From: Cyanobium usitatum str. Tous
GTDB taxonomy: Bacteria; Cyanobacteriota; Cyanobacteriia; PCC-6307; Cyanobiaceae
Assembly (NCBI RefSeq): GCF_963920485.1
Contig: NZ_OY986431.1
Span: 930,001 to 994,000 of the forward strand
Length of the DNA: 64,000 nt
Reading direction: 5' to 3'
The stretch's first letter is position 1, and each line of letters starts with the position of its first letter. This document shows positions 33,770-42,408 of this stretch, one piece after another. Under the pieces are notes generated by a model that made no database searches, was not told the DNA's origin, and saw only the letters and a program-made list of their open reading frames with translations. The translations under genes were made by a program, and so were the position numbers.

Positions 33770-36220
33770 TCAGCTGCGCAACAGGGCGCCCAGCTGCTTT
33801 TCCAGGGCTGTCCGGATCGAGGAGTGGGCTGCTTCCACCTCTTCATCGGTGAGGGTGCGGCTGGCATCGCGGTAGCGCAGCCGGAAGGCTTGACTGCACT
33901 GGCCTGCAGCAAGTTGTCCGCCTTCGTAGCGGTCTACCAATTCCGCGTGCTCCAGCAGCGGCTTGCCTGCCTTGCGAATCACCTGAAGCAGCTCAGCAGA
34001 ATTCGTGCTGGCTGGCACCACTACGGCCAGATCTCGCTCCGAAGCGGGAACGGTGGCATAGGGGGCAAAGGCTGGCTGCCAGCGGTTGCGGCGGGTGGCG
34101 GCGATGAGCAAGGCATCGAGTTCGAGCTCGAAGATGATGCTTGTTTGCGGCAGGTCGAGCTTTTCGGCCAGCTCCGGGTGCAGCTGGCCAAACCAGCCTT
34201 GGGGCCGACCCTCTATAAAAAGCTGGGCAGCTCGGCCCGGGTGCAGCAAAGGGTGCTGGCCAAGGGGGCGATCTTCGATTGGAATCGCCAGCGATACCAG
34301 GGCCTGCTGCAGCAGGCCGCGGGCCTGGTGATAGCTGGGGGGCTGGGGTTTGCCACTGCTGCTCCAGCGCTCACCTCGCCGTTCGCCACAGATAACCCCA
34401 GCCAGCAGCTGGCGATCAGACCTGGCGGCATCGCTGCTAAACACCTGGCCGATCTCAAAAGCCCAGAAACCTGGCTGCCCACTTTGCAAGTTGCGGCGTG
34501 CAGCGGCGAGCAACTCGCCATGCAGGTTGTCGCGCAGGTAGCCGTAATCAGCTAGCAGGGGATTAGCCAGGGGTATGCGCCCAGCTGCTGCCGGCACCAG
34601 GGAAAAGCTGCAGGCCTCTTGTAGCCCGGCAGCGCACAGTTGGCGGCGCAGGCGGCGCTCCACCTGCTGGGCTGGAGTTAGGCCCCCAGGCTCCAGTGGG
34701 TCGGGTAGGTGGCAGGCGAAGTGGTCGTAACCAACCAGACGGGCCACCTCCTCGATTAGGTCAACTTCCCGCTGCAGATCCATCAACCGCGAGGGGGGCA
34801 CGGTGACGCGCCAACCTTCGCCATCTAGCTCTTCTGTTAGTTGGCAACCAAGGGCGCTCAAGGTCTGGACGATCCTGTCGTCACTTAGGTCTGAATAGCC
34901 TTCGCCGTCTTGGACAGGTCCGAGCAAATTGTGCAGGGCGTCGCGCCTCAGTTGCAATGGTTCGATTGGCTGCTCGTCTCGTTGACGCAGCCAGCGGCCC
35001 GAAACCTTGGCAGCGCAATGTTGCTTAAGAAGGGCCACGGCCCGATCTGCTGCAGCGAGGGTGGCCTCCCTGGGCAACCCCTTCTCAAAACGGCTGCTTG
35101 CTTCAGTGCGTAAGCCAACGCTTCTGGCGGAGCGGCGCACCGCCTGGGGAGCAAATACAGCAGCCTCAAGCCAGATGGAAGTGGTGGCTTCATTAACGGC
35201 TTCATCCGCACCACCCATCACGCCAGCCAGGGCGATGGGGCGGTTGCTGTAAGTAACCACCAGGGCTTCGGGGCTGAGTTTGTGTTCCGTAGCGTCCAGG
35301 CTGGTGAATTCCTCACCAGCGAGGGCCTGGCGAAGCCCCAGGCTGGCCAGCTGGGGCTCGCTGTCGCCATTGATTACGGCTAGGCGCCTGCTGTCGAAGG
35401 CGTGCAGGGGTTGCCCCGTCTCCAGCATCACCAAGTTGGTGATGTCAACAATGTTGTTGATCGGGCGTATGCCGGCCTTCTGCAGGCGTTGTTGCAGCCA
35501 GAGGGGCGATGGGGCGACCTTCAGCCCGTCGAGGGCTGTGATGCTGAATAGCCCCCCAGCCTCAACTGCGGCCCGGTCGCTGGCGGATAGAGGCAGCGGC
35601 TGGCTTGGCGAGGCAATTTCAGGGGCCTTTATCTGGGTCTGGCCGCCTACCAAGGCCGCCACCTCCCTGGCGATGCCTTGCATGGAGAGGCCATCAGGTC
35701 GGTTGGCGGTGATCGCCAACTCCAAAACCTGGTCATCCAGCCCCAGGCTTGGTCCCACCGCTGCGCCCAGGGGGGGCACCTGCTCCAGCAGCTCATCAAG
35801 GATGGCGATTCCTTCCCCATCTGCCGCCTGGCCAAGCTCGGCAAGGGAGCAGATCATGCCGCTGCTGGCCACACCGCGCAGTTCGGCTGGCTTGATCGTC
35901 AGGTTGACCGCCGGCAGGGTGGCGCCCACCAGGGCAACGGGCACATGGATTCCAGCCCGTACATTCGCTGCCCCGCAGACGATCTGCAGGGTTTCGGCTG
36001 CGCCGATATCTACTAAACAGACGCTGAGCTTGTCTGCGTTGGGGTGGGCCTGGCGTTCACGCACGAAGCCCACCACTACGCCGCCGGCCTGGGCGGCCAG
36101 GTCTTCTATGGCGTCTACCTCAAAACCAGCCAAAGACAGACGCTCGGCTAGGGGCCCCGGAGTGAGGGCTTGTTCGGGGCCGGTCACCAGCTCCTGCAGC
36201 CATTGGAGCGAGACCCGCAT
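33770..36220 (-). CDS. pheT: Phenylalanyl-tRNA synthetase beta subunit
   Basis: 816 residues, the standard length. It begins with MRVSLQWLQELV, followed by the EMAP/tRNA-binding domain at about 40-150 (VRERQAHPNADKLSVCLVDIG, IVCGAANVRAGI). The B3/B4 editing domain follows with NRPDGLSMQGIAREVAAL, then B5 (RREVDLIEEVARLVGYD), and the ferredoxin-fold anticodon-binding domain at the end (RYDASRTLTDEEVEAAHSSI). The partner gene pheS is not in the window. It converges with rlmD. Confidence 0.97.
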   Translation of the reverse strand: MRVSLQWLQELVTGPEQALTPGPLAERLSLAGFEVDAIEDLAAQAGGVVVGFVRERQAHPNADKLSVCLVDIGAAETLQIVCGAANVRAGIHVPVALVGATLPAVNLTIKPAELRGVASSGMICSLAELGQAADGEGIAILDELLEQVPPLGAAVGPSLGLDDQVLELAITANRPDGLSMQGIAREVAALVGGQTQIKAPEIASPSQPLPLSASDRAAVEAGGLFSITALDGLKVAPSPLWLQQRLQKAGIRPINNIVDITNLVMLETGQPLHAFDSRRLAVINGDSEPQLASLGLRQALAGEEFTSLDATEHKLSPEALVVTYSNRPIALAGVMGGADEAVNEATTSIWLEAAVFAPQAVRRSARSVGLRTEASSRFEKGLPREATLAAADRAVALLKQHCAAKVSGRWLRQRDEQPIEPLQLRRDALHNLLGPVQDGEGYSDLSDDRIVQTLSALGCQLTEELDGEGWRVTVPPSRLMDLQREVDLIEEVARLVGYDHFACHLPDPLEPGGLTPAQQVERRLRRQLCAAGLQEACSFSLVPAAAGRIPLANPLLADYGYLRDNLHGELLAAARRNLQSGQPGFWAFEIGQVFSSDAARSDRQLLAGVICGERRGERWSSSGKPQPPSYHQARGLLQQALVSLAIPIEDRPLGQHPLLHPGRAAQLFIEGRPQGWFGQLHPELAEKLDLPQTSIIFELELDALLIAATRRNRWQPAFAPYATVPASERDLAVVVPASTNSAELLQVIRKAGKPLLEHAELVDRYEGGQLAAGQCSQAFRLRYRDASRTLTDEEVEAAHSSIRTALEKQLGALLRS

Positions 36221-36330
36221 AGCCCGTGGTGTGTTGATCGCCGATCTTAGGGATCAACCGGGGGTGGGACTACCGCCAGGTAAGGTGTCAACTTGTCCTT
36301 TCGCATCGCTCCAGCGGCGCAACGTCCTTC

Positions 36331-36525
36331 ATGGCTAAAAACAAGGGCGTCCGGATCGTGATCACTCTCGAGTGCACCGAATGCCGGTCCAACCCCGCAA
36401 AGCGTTCTCCAGGTGTGTCCCGGTACACCACTGAGAAGAACCGCCGTAACACCACCGAACGGCTCGAGCTGAAGAAGTTCTGTACCCACTGCAATTCCGC
36501 GACGGTTCACAAGGAAATCAAGTGA
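36331..36525 (+). CDS. rpmG: 50S ribosomal protein L33
   Basis: 64 residues, [18 protein letters not shown], with the zinc-binding cysteine pairs C-x2-C near 15-18 (ECTEC) and later [26 protein letters not shown] is typical of the bacterial protein. It diverges from pheT by 110 bases and precedes rpsR, the usual cyanobacterial order. Confidence 0.97.
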   Translation: MAKNKGVRIVITLECTECRSNPAKRSPGVSRYTTEKNRRNTTERLELKKFCTHCNSATVHKEIK

Positions 36526-36530
36526 TTCAG

Positions 36531-36557
36531 GCTTGGGCCTCAGATTGGCGCCCAAGC
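36531..36557 (+). promoter_or_regulatory. Hairpin between rpmG and rpsR
   Basis: GCTTGGGC at 36531-36538 and GCCCAAGC at 36550-36557 form a perfect 8-bp stem with an 11-base loop, starting just after the rpmG stop. No T-run follows, so it may be a processing or attenuation element between two ribosomal protein genes rather than a terminator. Confidence 0.4.
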
Positions 36558-36637
36558 ATCAGTTTCAACTTGATTTGCCCCAGCCCCGTCAGGTACTGGT
36601 CAGATCCAGCTTCATTCACCACTCGCCTTCGTAATCC

Positions 36638-36859
36638 ATGTCCAGCTCTTTTTTCAAAAAGCGCCTTTCGCCAATCAAGCCTGGCGATCCGATCGACTAC
36701 AAGGATGTCGATCTGCTCAAGAAGTTCATAACTGAACGCGGCAAGATCCTGCCCCGCAGGCTCACTGGCCTGACAGCCAAGCAGCAGCGTGACCTGACTA
36801 ACGCTGTTAAGCGTGCCCGCATTGTGGCCTTGCTGCCTTTTGTGAATCCCGAAGGCTGA
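36638..36859 (+). CDS. rpsR: 30S ribosomal protein S18
   Basis: 73 residues: [20 protein letters not shown], then [20 protein letters not shown] and [29 protein letters not shown]. This is the canonical S18 core, which binds S6 on the platform of the small subunit. It follows rpmG by 112 bases and is followed closely by the RNB nuclease. Confidence 0.97.
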
Positions 36860-36902
36860 GGCCTCTCCCCTGGCTGCTGCAACCTTCCAAGTTGGCGATC
36901 TG

Positions 36903-38903
36903 GTGGGACTGGGCGATGAGCGCGGTCCCCAGCTTGCTGTTGTTTTGGCTGTGGCCTCAAACAAGGCCTCGTTAGCTATCGGTACCAGCGCTAGGCAGCA
37001 GATCCAGCCGCTGCGGCAACTTTTGCTGCTCAGCGCATTTTCCGGCGAGTGCGACCCACCCCAGCGCCTTAGCCAAGCTCCGTGGTCGATCAGCGACGAC
37101 GCCTTGCTGGCAGTGCTGCCTGCTCGAAGCGATTTCGCGGCAGCGTGGATCCTGATGCAGGCTGAAGCTCAGGGATTGCAGCTGAGCGACTGGGTTGATC
37201 TGGTCTCTTCGCGACGGGATGGCCTAGCAATTGCTGCCTGCTGGCGCTGGTGTCTCGGTCCCCAAACCCTGTTTCGTCTGCGTCAAGACCTCGTTGAGGC
37301 CAGGCCCCTGGCGGATCTGCGCCGGCTGCGGCGCGAACGCCGGCTGCGGGTGCTGCAGGAGCAAGCTGAAATGCGCTGGCAGCAGCAGCTGCGCGATCGT
37401 CAGCCGCTTGATCTGCAACTGCTCAGCGTTGAGCAGCGCCAGCAGCTTGAGCTATTGATTGATTGGGCTGGAGGTGAGTGCACAACTCCTCTACCCCTCC
37501 CCCTGCGCCAGGCTTTGCAGGCCGCCAAAGTGACGGCCGATACGGGTTCAATTCGCCACCTGCTGGTCGATCTGGGCCAGTGGCAAGCCCACAATTTGCC
37601 GTCCCTACGAGCCACGGTCTGGGAGCAAGGTTTTTCTGCTGATCTACTGGCTGATGCCGAACGTCTGCTAGCTAGCGCTGAGACTGAACAACCAGGCGAT
37701 GGCGAGCGTCTCGACCTCAGCGGTCAGCGCAGTGTCACCATTGATGACGCGGATACCTGCGACATAGACGACGGCTTGGCGTTGGAAACAACCCCCGCTG
37801 GCCAGGTGAAGATTTGGATCCACGTGGCGGATCCAGGTCGCTTGATTGCGCTGGATTCGCCCCTCGATTTAGAGGCACGTCGGCGGGGCAGCAGTCTTTA
37901 TCTGGCATCCGGAATTCTGCCGATGTTCCCCGAGGCGCTTGCCACCGGACCGATGAGCCTGCGGGCCGGCCATCGCAGTGCTGCTTGGAGCATCTGGGTT
38001 GAACTCGATGGCGATGGTGCTGTTGCGGCTTCTGGTTTGCAGCGCAGCTGGGTTAAGCCCACCTACCGGCTCAGCTATGGCGATGCCGACGACCTGATCG
38101 ATCTAGCCCCGCCTCAGGAGCGCGATCTTGCCGACCTGCACGGCCTGCTGCTGCGCCGCCGCCAGTGGCGTGTGCGCCAGGGTGCCCTGCTGCTGGATCA
38201 GCCGGAGGGTCGGATTCGCGCCCAGGGAGACGCTGCCCAGCTTGAGATCACCGAACCCAGCCCCGCCCGCTTGATGGTGGCCGAAGCGATGATTCTGGCG
38301 GGCGCGGTTGTAGCAGGCCTCGGCCAAGACCAAGCTCTTGCCCTGCCCTATCGCAGCCAACTGACCGCTACTTTGCCGTCGGAGGCCGAGCTGGCAGCCC
38401 TGCCGGCTGGCCCAGTACGCCATTGCGCCATTAAGCGCTGCCTAAGCCGCGGTCATACCGGCACGGAGCCCAGCCCCCATTTCAGCCTGGGCTTGCCGGC
38501 CTATGTCCAAGTCACCTCGCCGATTCGCCGCTACGCCGATCTAGTGGCACAAAGGCAATTGCTGGCACTTCAACAGGCTCGCCAGCCCATGGTTGCCGCC
38601 GATCTAGCCGCCCTGCTCTCCGACCTAGACGGTCCGCTCAGGCAGGGGATCCAGATCAGCCGTGAAGACCAGCGTCACTGGCAGCAGGTGTGGTTTGCGG
38701 CCCATGGGAGTCAGCATTGGCAGGCCTGTTTCCTGCGCTGGCTGCGGCCCCAGGACCGGCTCGGGCTGGTGCACGTTGATGCCCTGGCCATGGATCTGGC
38801 GGCCGAGTGTCCAGGCGGCTCGGCCCCAGGCGATCTGCTGCAACTGCGAGTTCAGGCCGTAGACCCCCTGCGCGACCAGCTGCGACTGCAGGCCACGGGC
38901 TAA
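36903..38903 (+). CDS. RNB-domain exoribonuclease (RNase II/R family)
   Basis: 666 residues from GTG 36903. The catalytic RNB domain carries LDLSGQRSVTIDDADTCDIDD-type aspartates (ITIDDADTCDIDDGLA), HVADPGRLI, and the late SRGHTGTEPSPHFSLGLPAYVQVTSPIRRYADL motif. It lacks a long cold-shock region at the N-terminus and has a modest S1 region at the end, which suits the cyanobacterial and plastid RNase II/RNR1-type enzymes. The start is doubtful: the frame stays open upstream to 36846, and the sequence AAATFQVGDLVGLGDERG, translated from CTG 36870, contains the conserved VGDLVG motif that GTG 36903 would cut. Confidence 0.92.
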   Translation: MGLGDERGPQLAVVLAVASNKASLAIGTSARQQIQPLRQLLLLSAFSGECDPPQRLSQAPWSISDDALLAVLPARSDFAAAWILMQAEAQGLQLSDWVDLVSSRRDGLAIAACWRWCLGPQTLFRLRQDLVEARPLADLRRLRRERRLRVLQEQAEMRWQQQLRDRQPLDLQLLSVEQRQQLELLIDWAGGECTTPLPLPLRQALQAAKVTADTGSIRHLLVDLGQWQAHNLPSLRATVWEQGFSADLLADAERLLASAETEQPGDGERLDLSGQRSVTIDDADTCDIDDGLALETTPAGQVKIWIHVADPGRLIALDSPLDLEARRRGSSLYLASGILPMFPEALATGPMSLRAGHRSAAWSIWVELDGDGAVAASGLQRSWVKPTYRLSYGDADDLIDLAPPQERDLADLHGLLLRRRQWRVRQGALLLDQPEGRIRAQGDAAQLEITEPSPARLMVAEAMILAGAVVAGLGQDQALALPYRSQLTATLPSEAELAALPAGPVRHCAIKRCLSRGHTGTEPSPHFSLGLPAYVQVTSPIRRYADLVAQRQLLALQQARQPMVAADLAALLSDLDGPLRQGIQISREDQRHWQQVWFAAHGSQHWQACFLRWLRPQDRLGLVHVDALAMDLAAECPGGSAPGDLLQLRVQAVDPLRDQLRLQATG

Positions 38904-40720
38904 TCCGCGGTCAGTCGCGAGGCCCGCAACCACGGCCCCCATGGATTGGCACAGCCAATCAATTTGGCCTGGGTCGGCTTATCAAGGTTCTGCAGCCAGC
39001 GGTTCAGGCCTGGCTCCAGGCTGATTAGGGGCCACTCCCTTTTGGCGTTATCACTACTGAGATCGGTTTCGCTCACAAAGGTGTAGCCGCCCTGGCCGTC
39101 CGGCAGCACCCTTCCTTCCCACAGAGACTCCCTGGGTTCGGGATGGCCCTGGCTCGGACTTAGGGGTCTTTGAAATGGGCGTCCAATTTGGCCATTGGCC
39201 TGGAGGAGTTCGGGATTGGCAAGCAGCTGCAGCTGGCGGGCTAACCAATCGCTGGCATGCCAGGGGGTGTCCCAGAGCGGTACTACTGCCGCTGGAGCAC
39301 GGTGATCGTGGAGCAGGCATTGCTGAACTGCCAGGGGGGTTAGCTCAGCTGGGGGGATGCCCCGCTGTACCGCCAGGGCCGCTGCCGCACCGGCCGCCTG
39401 GCCGATGTTCAGAATCAGGGGCTGCAAACGGGTGGCCCCATTGGCCATGTGGCTGCTGCTGAAGGCCTTGTCAGCTGCCAGCAGGTTGTCGATCTCAGCG
39501 CTCAGCAGGGCGCCATAGGGAATGCAGAAGGGAGTGCCGCTCCAGCGCCCGCCCCAGCGAATGCTTTTCGGTGCCAGTGGCCAGTCAGGCCCGGGGTAGT
39601 GGTGGTCGTTGGCGTAGTTGCCCACCGCTATCGACTCCAGTTCGCCGCAAGCATTGAGCGGTAGTGGCCCCTGGGATTCAGCGCTGCCTAGGGGGAGCAG
39701 GTGCTGTTCCAGCACCAGCGAGCGGCCCAGCAGCCTTCGCCCCTCCCGCCAGTAGGGCATGGCAGCCAGCCAGGGGGCAGGACTGCCGGCTTCAGCAGGA
39801 AAGGCATGGCCCAATTGAAGCCAGCCCCCACTTGCCTGCTCAAGGGCTCTTGCAAACTGCAGGCTGTAGGACTGCATCTCGGCAGCTAGCGCAGCTTGCT
39901 CCGCTGGATCAGCGCTGAAGGCGCGTTCCAGCCCCTGGTGCCAGTCATTGCCGTGCAGGGGCCAGTTGAGCATCACCAGGCCGCCCGGCAGGCGCCCGTA
40001 GTTGATCGTGCGCTCTAACCCGAAGGCCTCGCTGGCTCGTTCAAACGGCGCAGCTAAGGGCAGGGGGGCTGTAGCTGGCGGCAACACCTCGCTCTGGAGC
40101 TGGCCCATCACCACCCAGGTGGGCGATTGCACGGGTTGTTGCTTGAAAAAAGCTTCCGTTTGCAGCCGTTGCTGGCTGGGGGCACTGGGTTCGCCCCATA
40201 ACTCCTGGGCTTCCCAGCCGAGTCGAAATGGAGCCTCCGCTAGGGGCAGTAGGTCGCCGCGGTCGCTGCCATCGACCATAACTTTGCAGGCCAGCCATTG
40301 GCTTTCACCCCTGCGTTCCAGCTGTACCGCTGTGATTCGGGAGCCTTGGCGCTCTACCGCCAGCAGCTTGCATCCCGGCACCCATTTCAACTTGGGGAGT
40401 TCCTGCACCCAGCCCTGCAGGATCGCCTCGGCTGTAGCGGGCCGGTAACCAAAGCAACTCACCCAGTTTTGATCCAGTCCCTCGGGCTCGGCCTGCTCAA
40501 GGGCGCGCAGAAAGGCTCCCCAGAGACCGGTCTGCCAAGGGGTGAGCTCACTGCCATCGGGGCAACAAACGCCGGCGGCGCTCACCATGCCTCCAAGCCA
40601 GTTGCCAGGGGTGAGCAACAGGGTGCTGGCACCGCCGCGGGCCGCCTGGATTGCTGCGGCCACGCCGCCGGTGCCGCCCCCCCACACCAAGACATCCACT
40701 GCTTCTGAAGGCAGGGTCAT
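38900..40720 (-). CDS. FAD-dependent oxidoreductase
   Basis: 606 residues from ATG 40720; the frame is open to 40744. The N-terminal dinucleotide-binding motif is VDVLVWGGGTGGVAAAIQAA, followed by ASTLLLTPGNWLGGMVSAAGV. KVMVDGSDRGDLLPLAE is typical of the FAD_oxidored (Pfam PF12831) group often labelled xanthan lyase-like. The C-terminal part has a second conserved LNIGQAAGAAAALAV segment. No signal peptide is seen. The substrate is unknown. It shares four bases with the convergent RNB gene and diverges from metG with a 101-base gap. Confidence 0.88.
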   Translation of the reverse strand: MTLPSEAVDVLVWGGGTGGVAAAIQAARGGASTLLLTPGNWLGGMVSAAGVCCPDGSELTPWQTGLWGAFLRALEQAEPEGLDQNWVSCFGYRPATAEAILQGWVQELPKLKWVPGCKLLAVERQGSRITAVQLERRGESQWLACKVMVDGSDRGDLLPLAEAPFRLGWEAQELWGEPSAPSQQRLQTEAFFKQQPVQSPTWVVMGQLQSEVLPPATAPLPLAAPFERASEAFGLERTINYGRLPGGLVMLNWPLHGNDWHQGLERAFSADPAEQAALAAEMQSYSLQFARALEQASGGWLQLGHAFPAEAGSPAPWLAAMPYWREGRRLLGRSLVLEQHLLPLGSAESQGPLPLNACGELESIAVGNYANDHHYPGPDWPLAPKSIRWGGRWSGTPFCIPYGALLSAEIDNLLAADKAFSSSHMANGATRLQPLILNIGQAAGAAAALAVQRGIPPAELTPLAVQQCLLHDHRAPAAVVPLWDTPWHASDWLARQLQLLANPELLQANGQIGRPFQRPLSPSQGHPEPRESLWEGRVLPDGQGGYTFVSETDLSSDNAKREWPLISLEPGLNRWLQNLDKPTQAKLIGCANPWGPWLRASRLTAD

Positions 40721-40821
40721 GGCAGGCGGACACGGCTGACACAAGCCTCGCAGGGGATGATCTGAGCTGGCGTGCTCGTAGTCAGTCTTTCTGTCCGTCG
40801 CCGCTCCGTAGGATCAAAAGG

Positions 40822-42408
40822 ATGACTTACACGCTCACCACCCCCCTCTATTACGTCAACGACCGCGCCCATCTCGGCAGTGCTTACACAACGCTTGCCT
40901 GCGATGCGTTGGCACGCCACCAGCGGCTGAGGGGGGAGTCGGTGCTGTTCATCACCGGCTGCGATGAACACGGCCAGAAGATCCAGCGCACGGCCGAAGC
41001 GGCTGGACTCAGTCCGCAGGCCCATTGCGATCTAATCAGCGAGGGATATCGCGATCTTTGGAACCGCTGGCAAATCAGCAACGACCGCTTCATCCGCACC
41101 ACCGACCCCCGCCACCGCCAATTGGTGGCTCAATTTTTTGACCGCGTGCAGGCCAACGGCGACGTGGTGGAGGGGCGTCAGCAGGGCTGGTATTGCGTTG
41201 CTTGCGAGGAATTCAAAGACGACGCACCGGGCAGTGAGGATCCCGAATGCCCCATCCATCGCAAGCCCCTGGAGTGGCGCGATGAGGTCAATTTGTTTTT
41301 CCGCCTTTCCCGCTATCAGGCCCAGATCGAGGCCTTGATCCGTCAGCCGGGCTTCATTGCCCCCGCCAGCAGGCAGAAGGAGGTCGAAAACTTCGTGGCC
41401 CAGGGGCTGCGCGATTTTTCAATCTCCCGGATCGACCTGCCATGGGGCATTCCGGTGCCCGGCCATGAAGGCCATACCTTTTATGTGTGGTTTGACGCCC
41501 TGCTCGGCTATCTCACTGCCCTGCTCGACCCGGCGGAGCCAGTTGTGCTGGAGCAGGTGCTGGAGCGGGGCTGGCCGGCCCAGCTCCACGTGATTGGCAA
41601 GGACATCCTGCGCTTCCACGCGGTTTATTGGCCGGCGATGCTGCTGTCTGCGGGGTTGCCCCTGCCAGAGCGCGTATTTGGCCACGGCTTCTTGACCCGC
41701 GAAGGCCAGAAGATGGGCAAGTCCCTTGGCAATGTGCTCGATCCTGAGGTGCTACTGGAGCGCTGTGGCCGCGATGCGGTGCGCTGGTACTTGCTGCGCG
41801 ACATTCCCTTCGGCGAGGACGGTGATTTCCAGCAGCAGCGCTTCACGGATCTGGTCAACAACGACTTGGCAAATACGATCGGCAACCTGCTGAATCGCAC
41901 CTCGTCGATGGCACGGCGCTGGTTTGAAGATGCCGTGCCCCCGGCCGGAGCCGCCGCCCAAGCTGATCACCCCCTGGCCGTAGCTGCCCTCGCGGCCGGC
42001 GATAGCGTCAATACGGCCTTAACCGACCTGGACTTCCGTCGCGCCGCTGAAGCGGCCCTGCAGCTAGCAATCGCTGCAAACGGCTACCTCAACGACCAGG
42101 CCCCCTGGAAGCAAATGAAGCTCGAGGGTCAGGAGAGTTTGGTGGCAGCGGATCTTTATGCCGTGCTCGAGGCCACCCGCTGGGTCGCGGTGCTGCTGGC
42201 TCCGCTCCTGCCTGAGCTTTCTGATCGGATGCTGGTCCAGCTCGGTCAGGAACCATTTGTTAGCGGTCCGCTGGCTCCTGCCTGCGTCCCTAGCAGCCAA
42301 GTTTCTCCTTGGCTGCTAGCCCAGCAATGGGGTCAGCTAGAGCCCGGACTCGCCCTGATTGAGCCGCAGCCGGTGATGTTGCGACTTGAGCTCGACTCAC
42401 CTCTGTGA
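40822..42408 (+). CDS. metG: Methionyl-tRNA synthetase
   Basis: Class I synthetase of 528 residues from ATG 40822, with aaagg just upstream; the frame is open from 40651 but that part precedes the conserved MTYTLTTPLYYVN. The HIGH-type signature is AHLGSAY and the KMSKS-type signature is GQKMGKSLGN. The zinc-knuckle region is short (GWYCVACEEF, EDPECPIH), as in the type without a C-terminal dimerisation domain. The anticodon-binding helical domain ends the protein. Its stop overlaps the GTG of the next gene. Confidence 0.96.
   Translation: MTYTLTTPLYYVNDRAHLGSAYTTLACDALARHQRLRGESVLFITGCDEHGQKIQRTAEAAGLSPQAHCDLISEGYRDLWNRWQISNDRFIRTTDPRHRQLVAQFFDRVQANGDVVEGRQQGWYCVACEEFKDDAPGSEDPECPIHRKPLEWRDEVNLFFRLSRYQAQIEALIRQPGFIAPASRQKEVENFVAQGLRDFSISRIDLPWGIPVPGHEGHTFYVWFDALLGYLTALLDPAEPVVLEQVLERGWPAQLHVIGKDILRFHAVYWPAMLLSAGLPLPERVFGHGFLTREGQKMGKSLGNVLDPEVLLERCGRDAVRWYLLRDIPFGEDGDFQQQRFTDLVNNDLANTIGNLLNRTSSMARRWFEDAVPPAGAAAQADHPLAVAALAAGDSVNTALTDLDFRRAAEAALQLAIAANGYLNDQAPWKQMKLEGQESLVAADLYAVLEATRWVAVLLAPLLPELSDRMLVQLGQEPFVSGPLAPACVPSSQVSPWLLAQQWGQLEPGLALIEPQPVMLRLELDSPL

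Noticed and set aside
35280-36338. 352-residue plus-strand open frame
   Set aside because: It is antisense to pheT, very rich in Ser/Arg/Pro, and no motif is visible.
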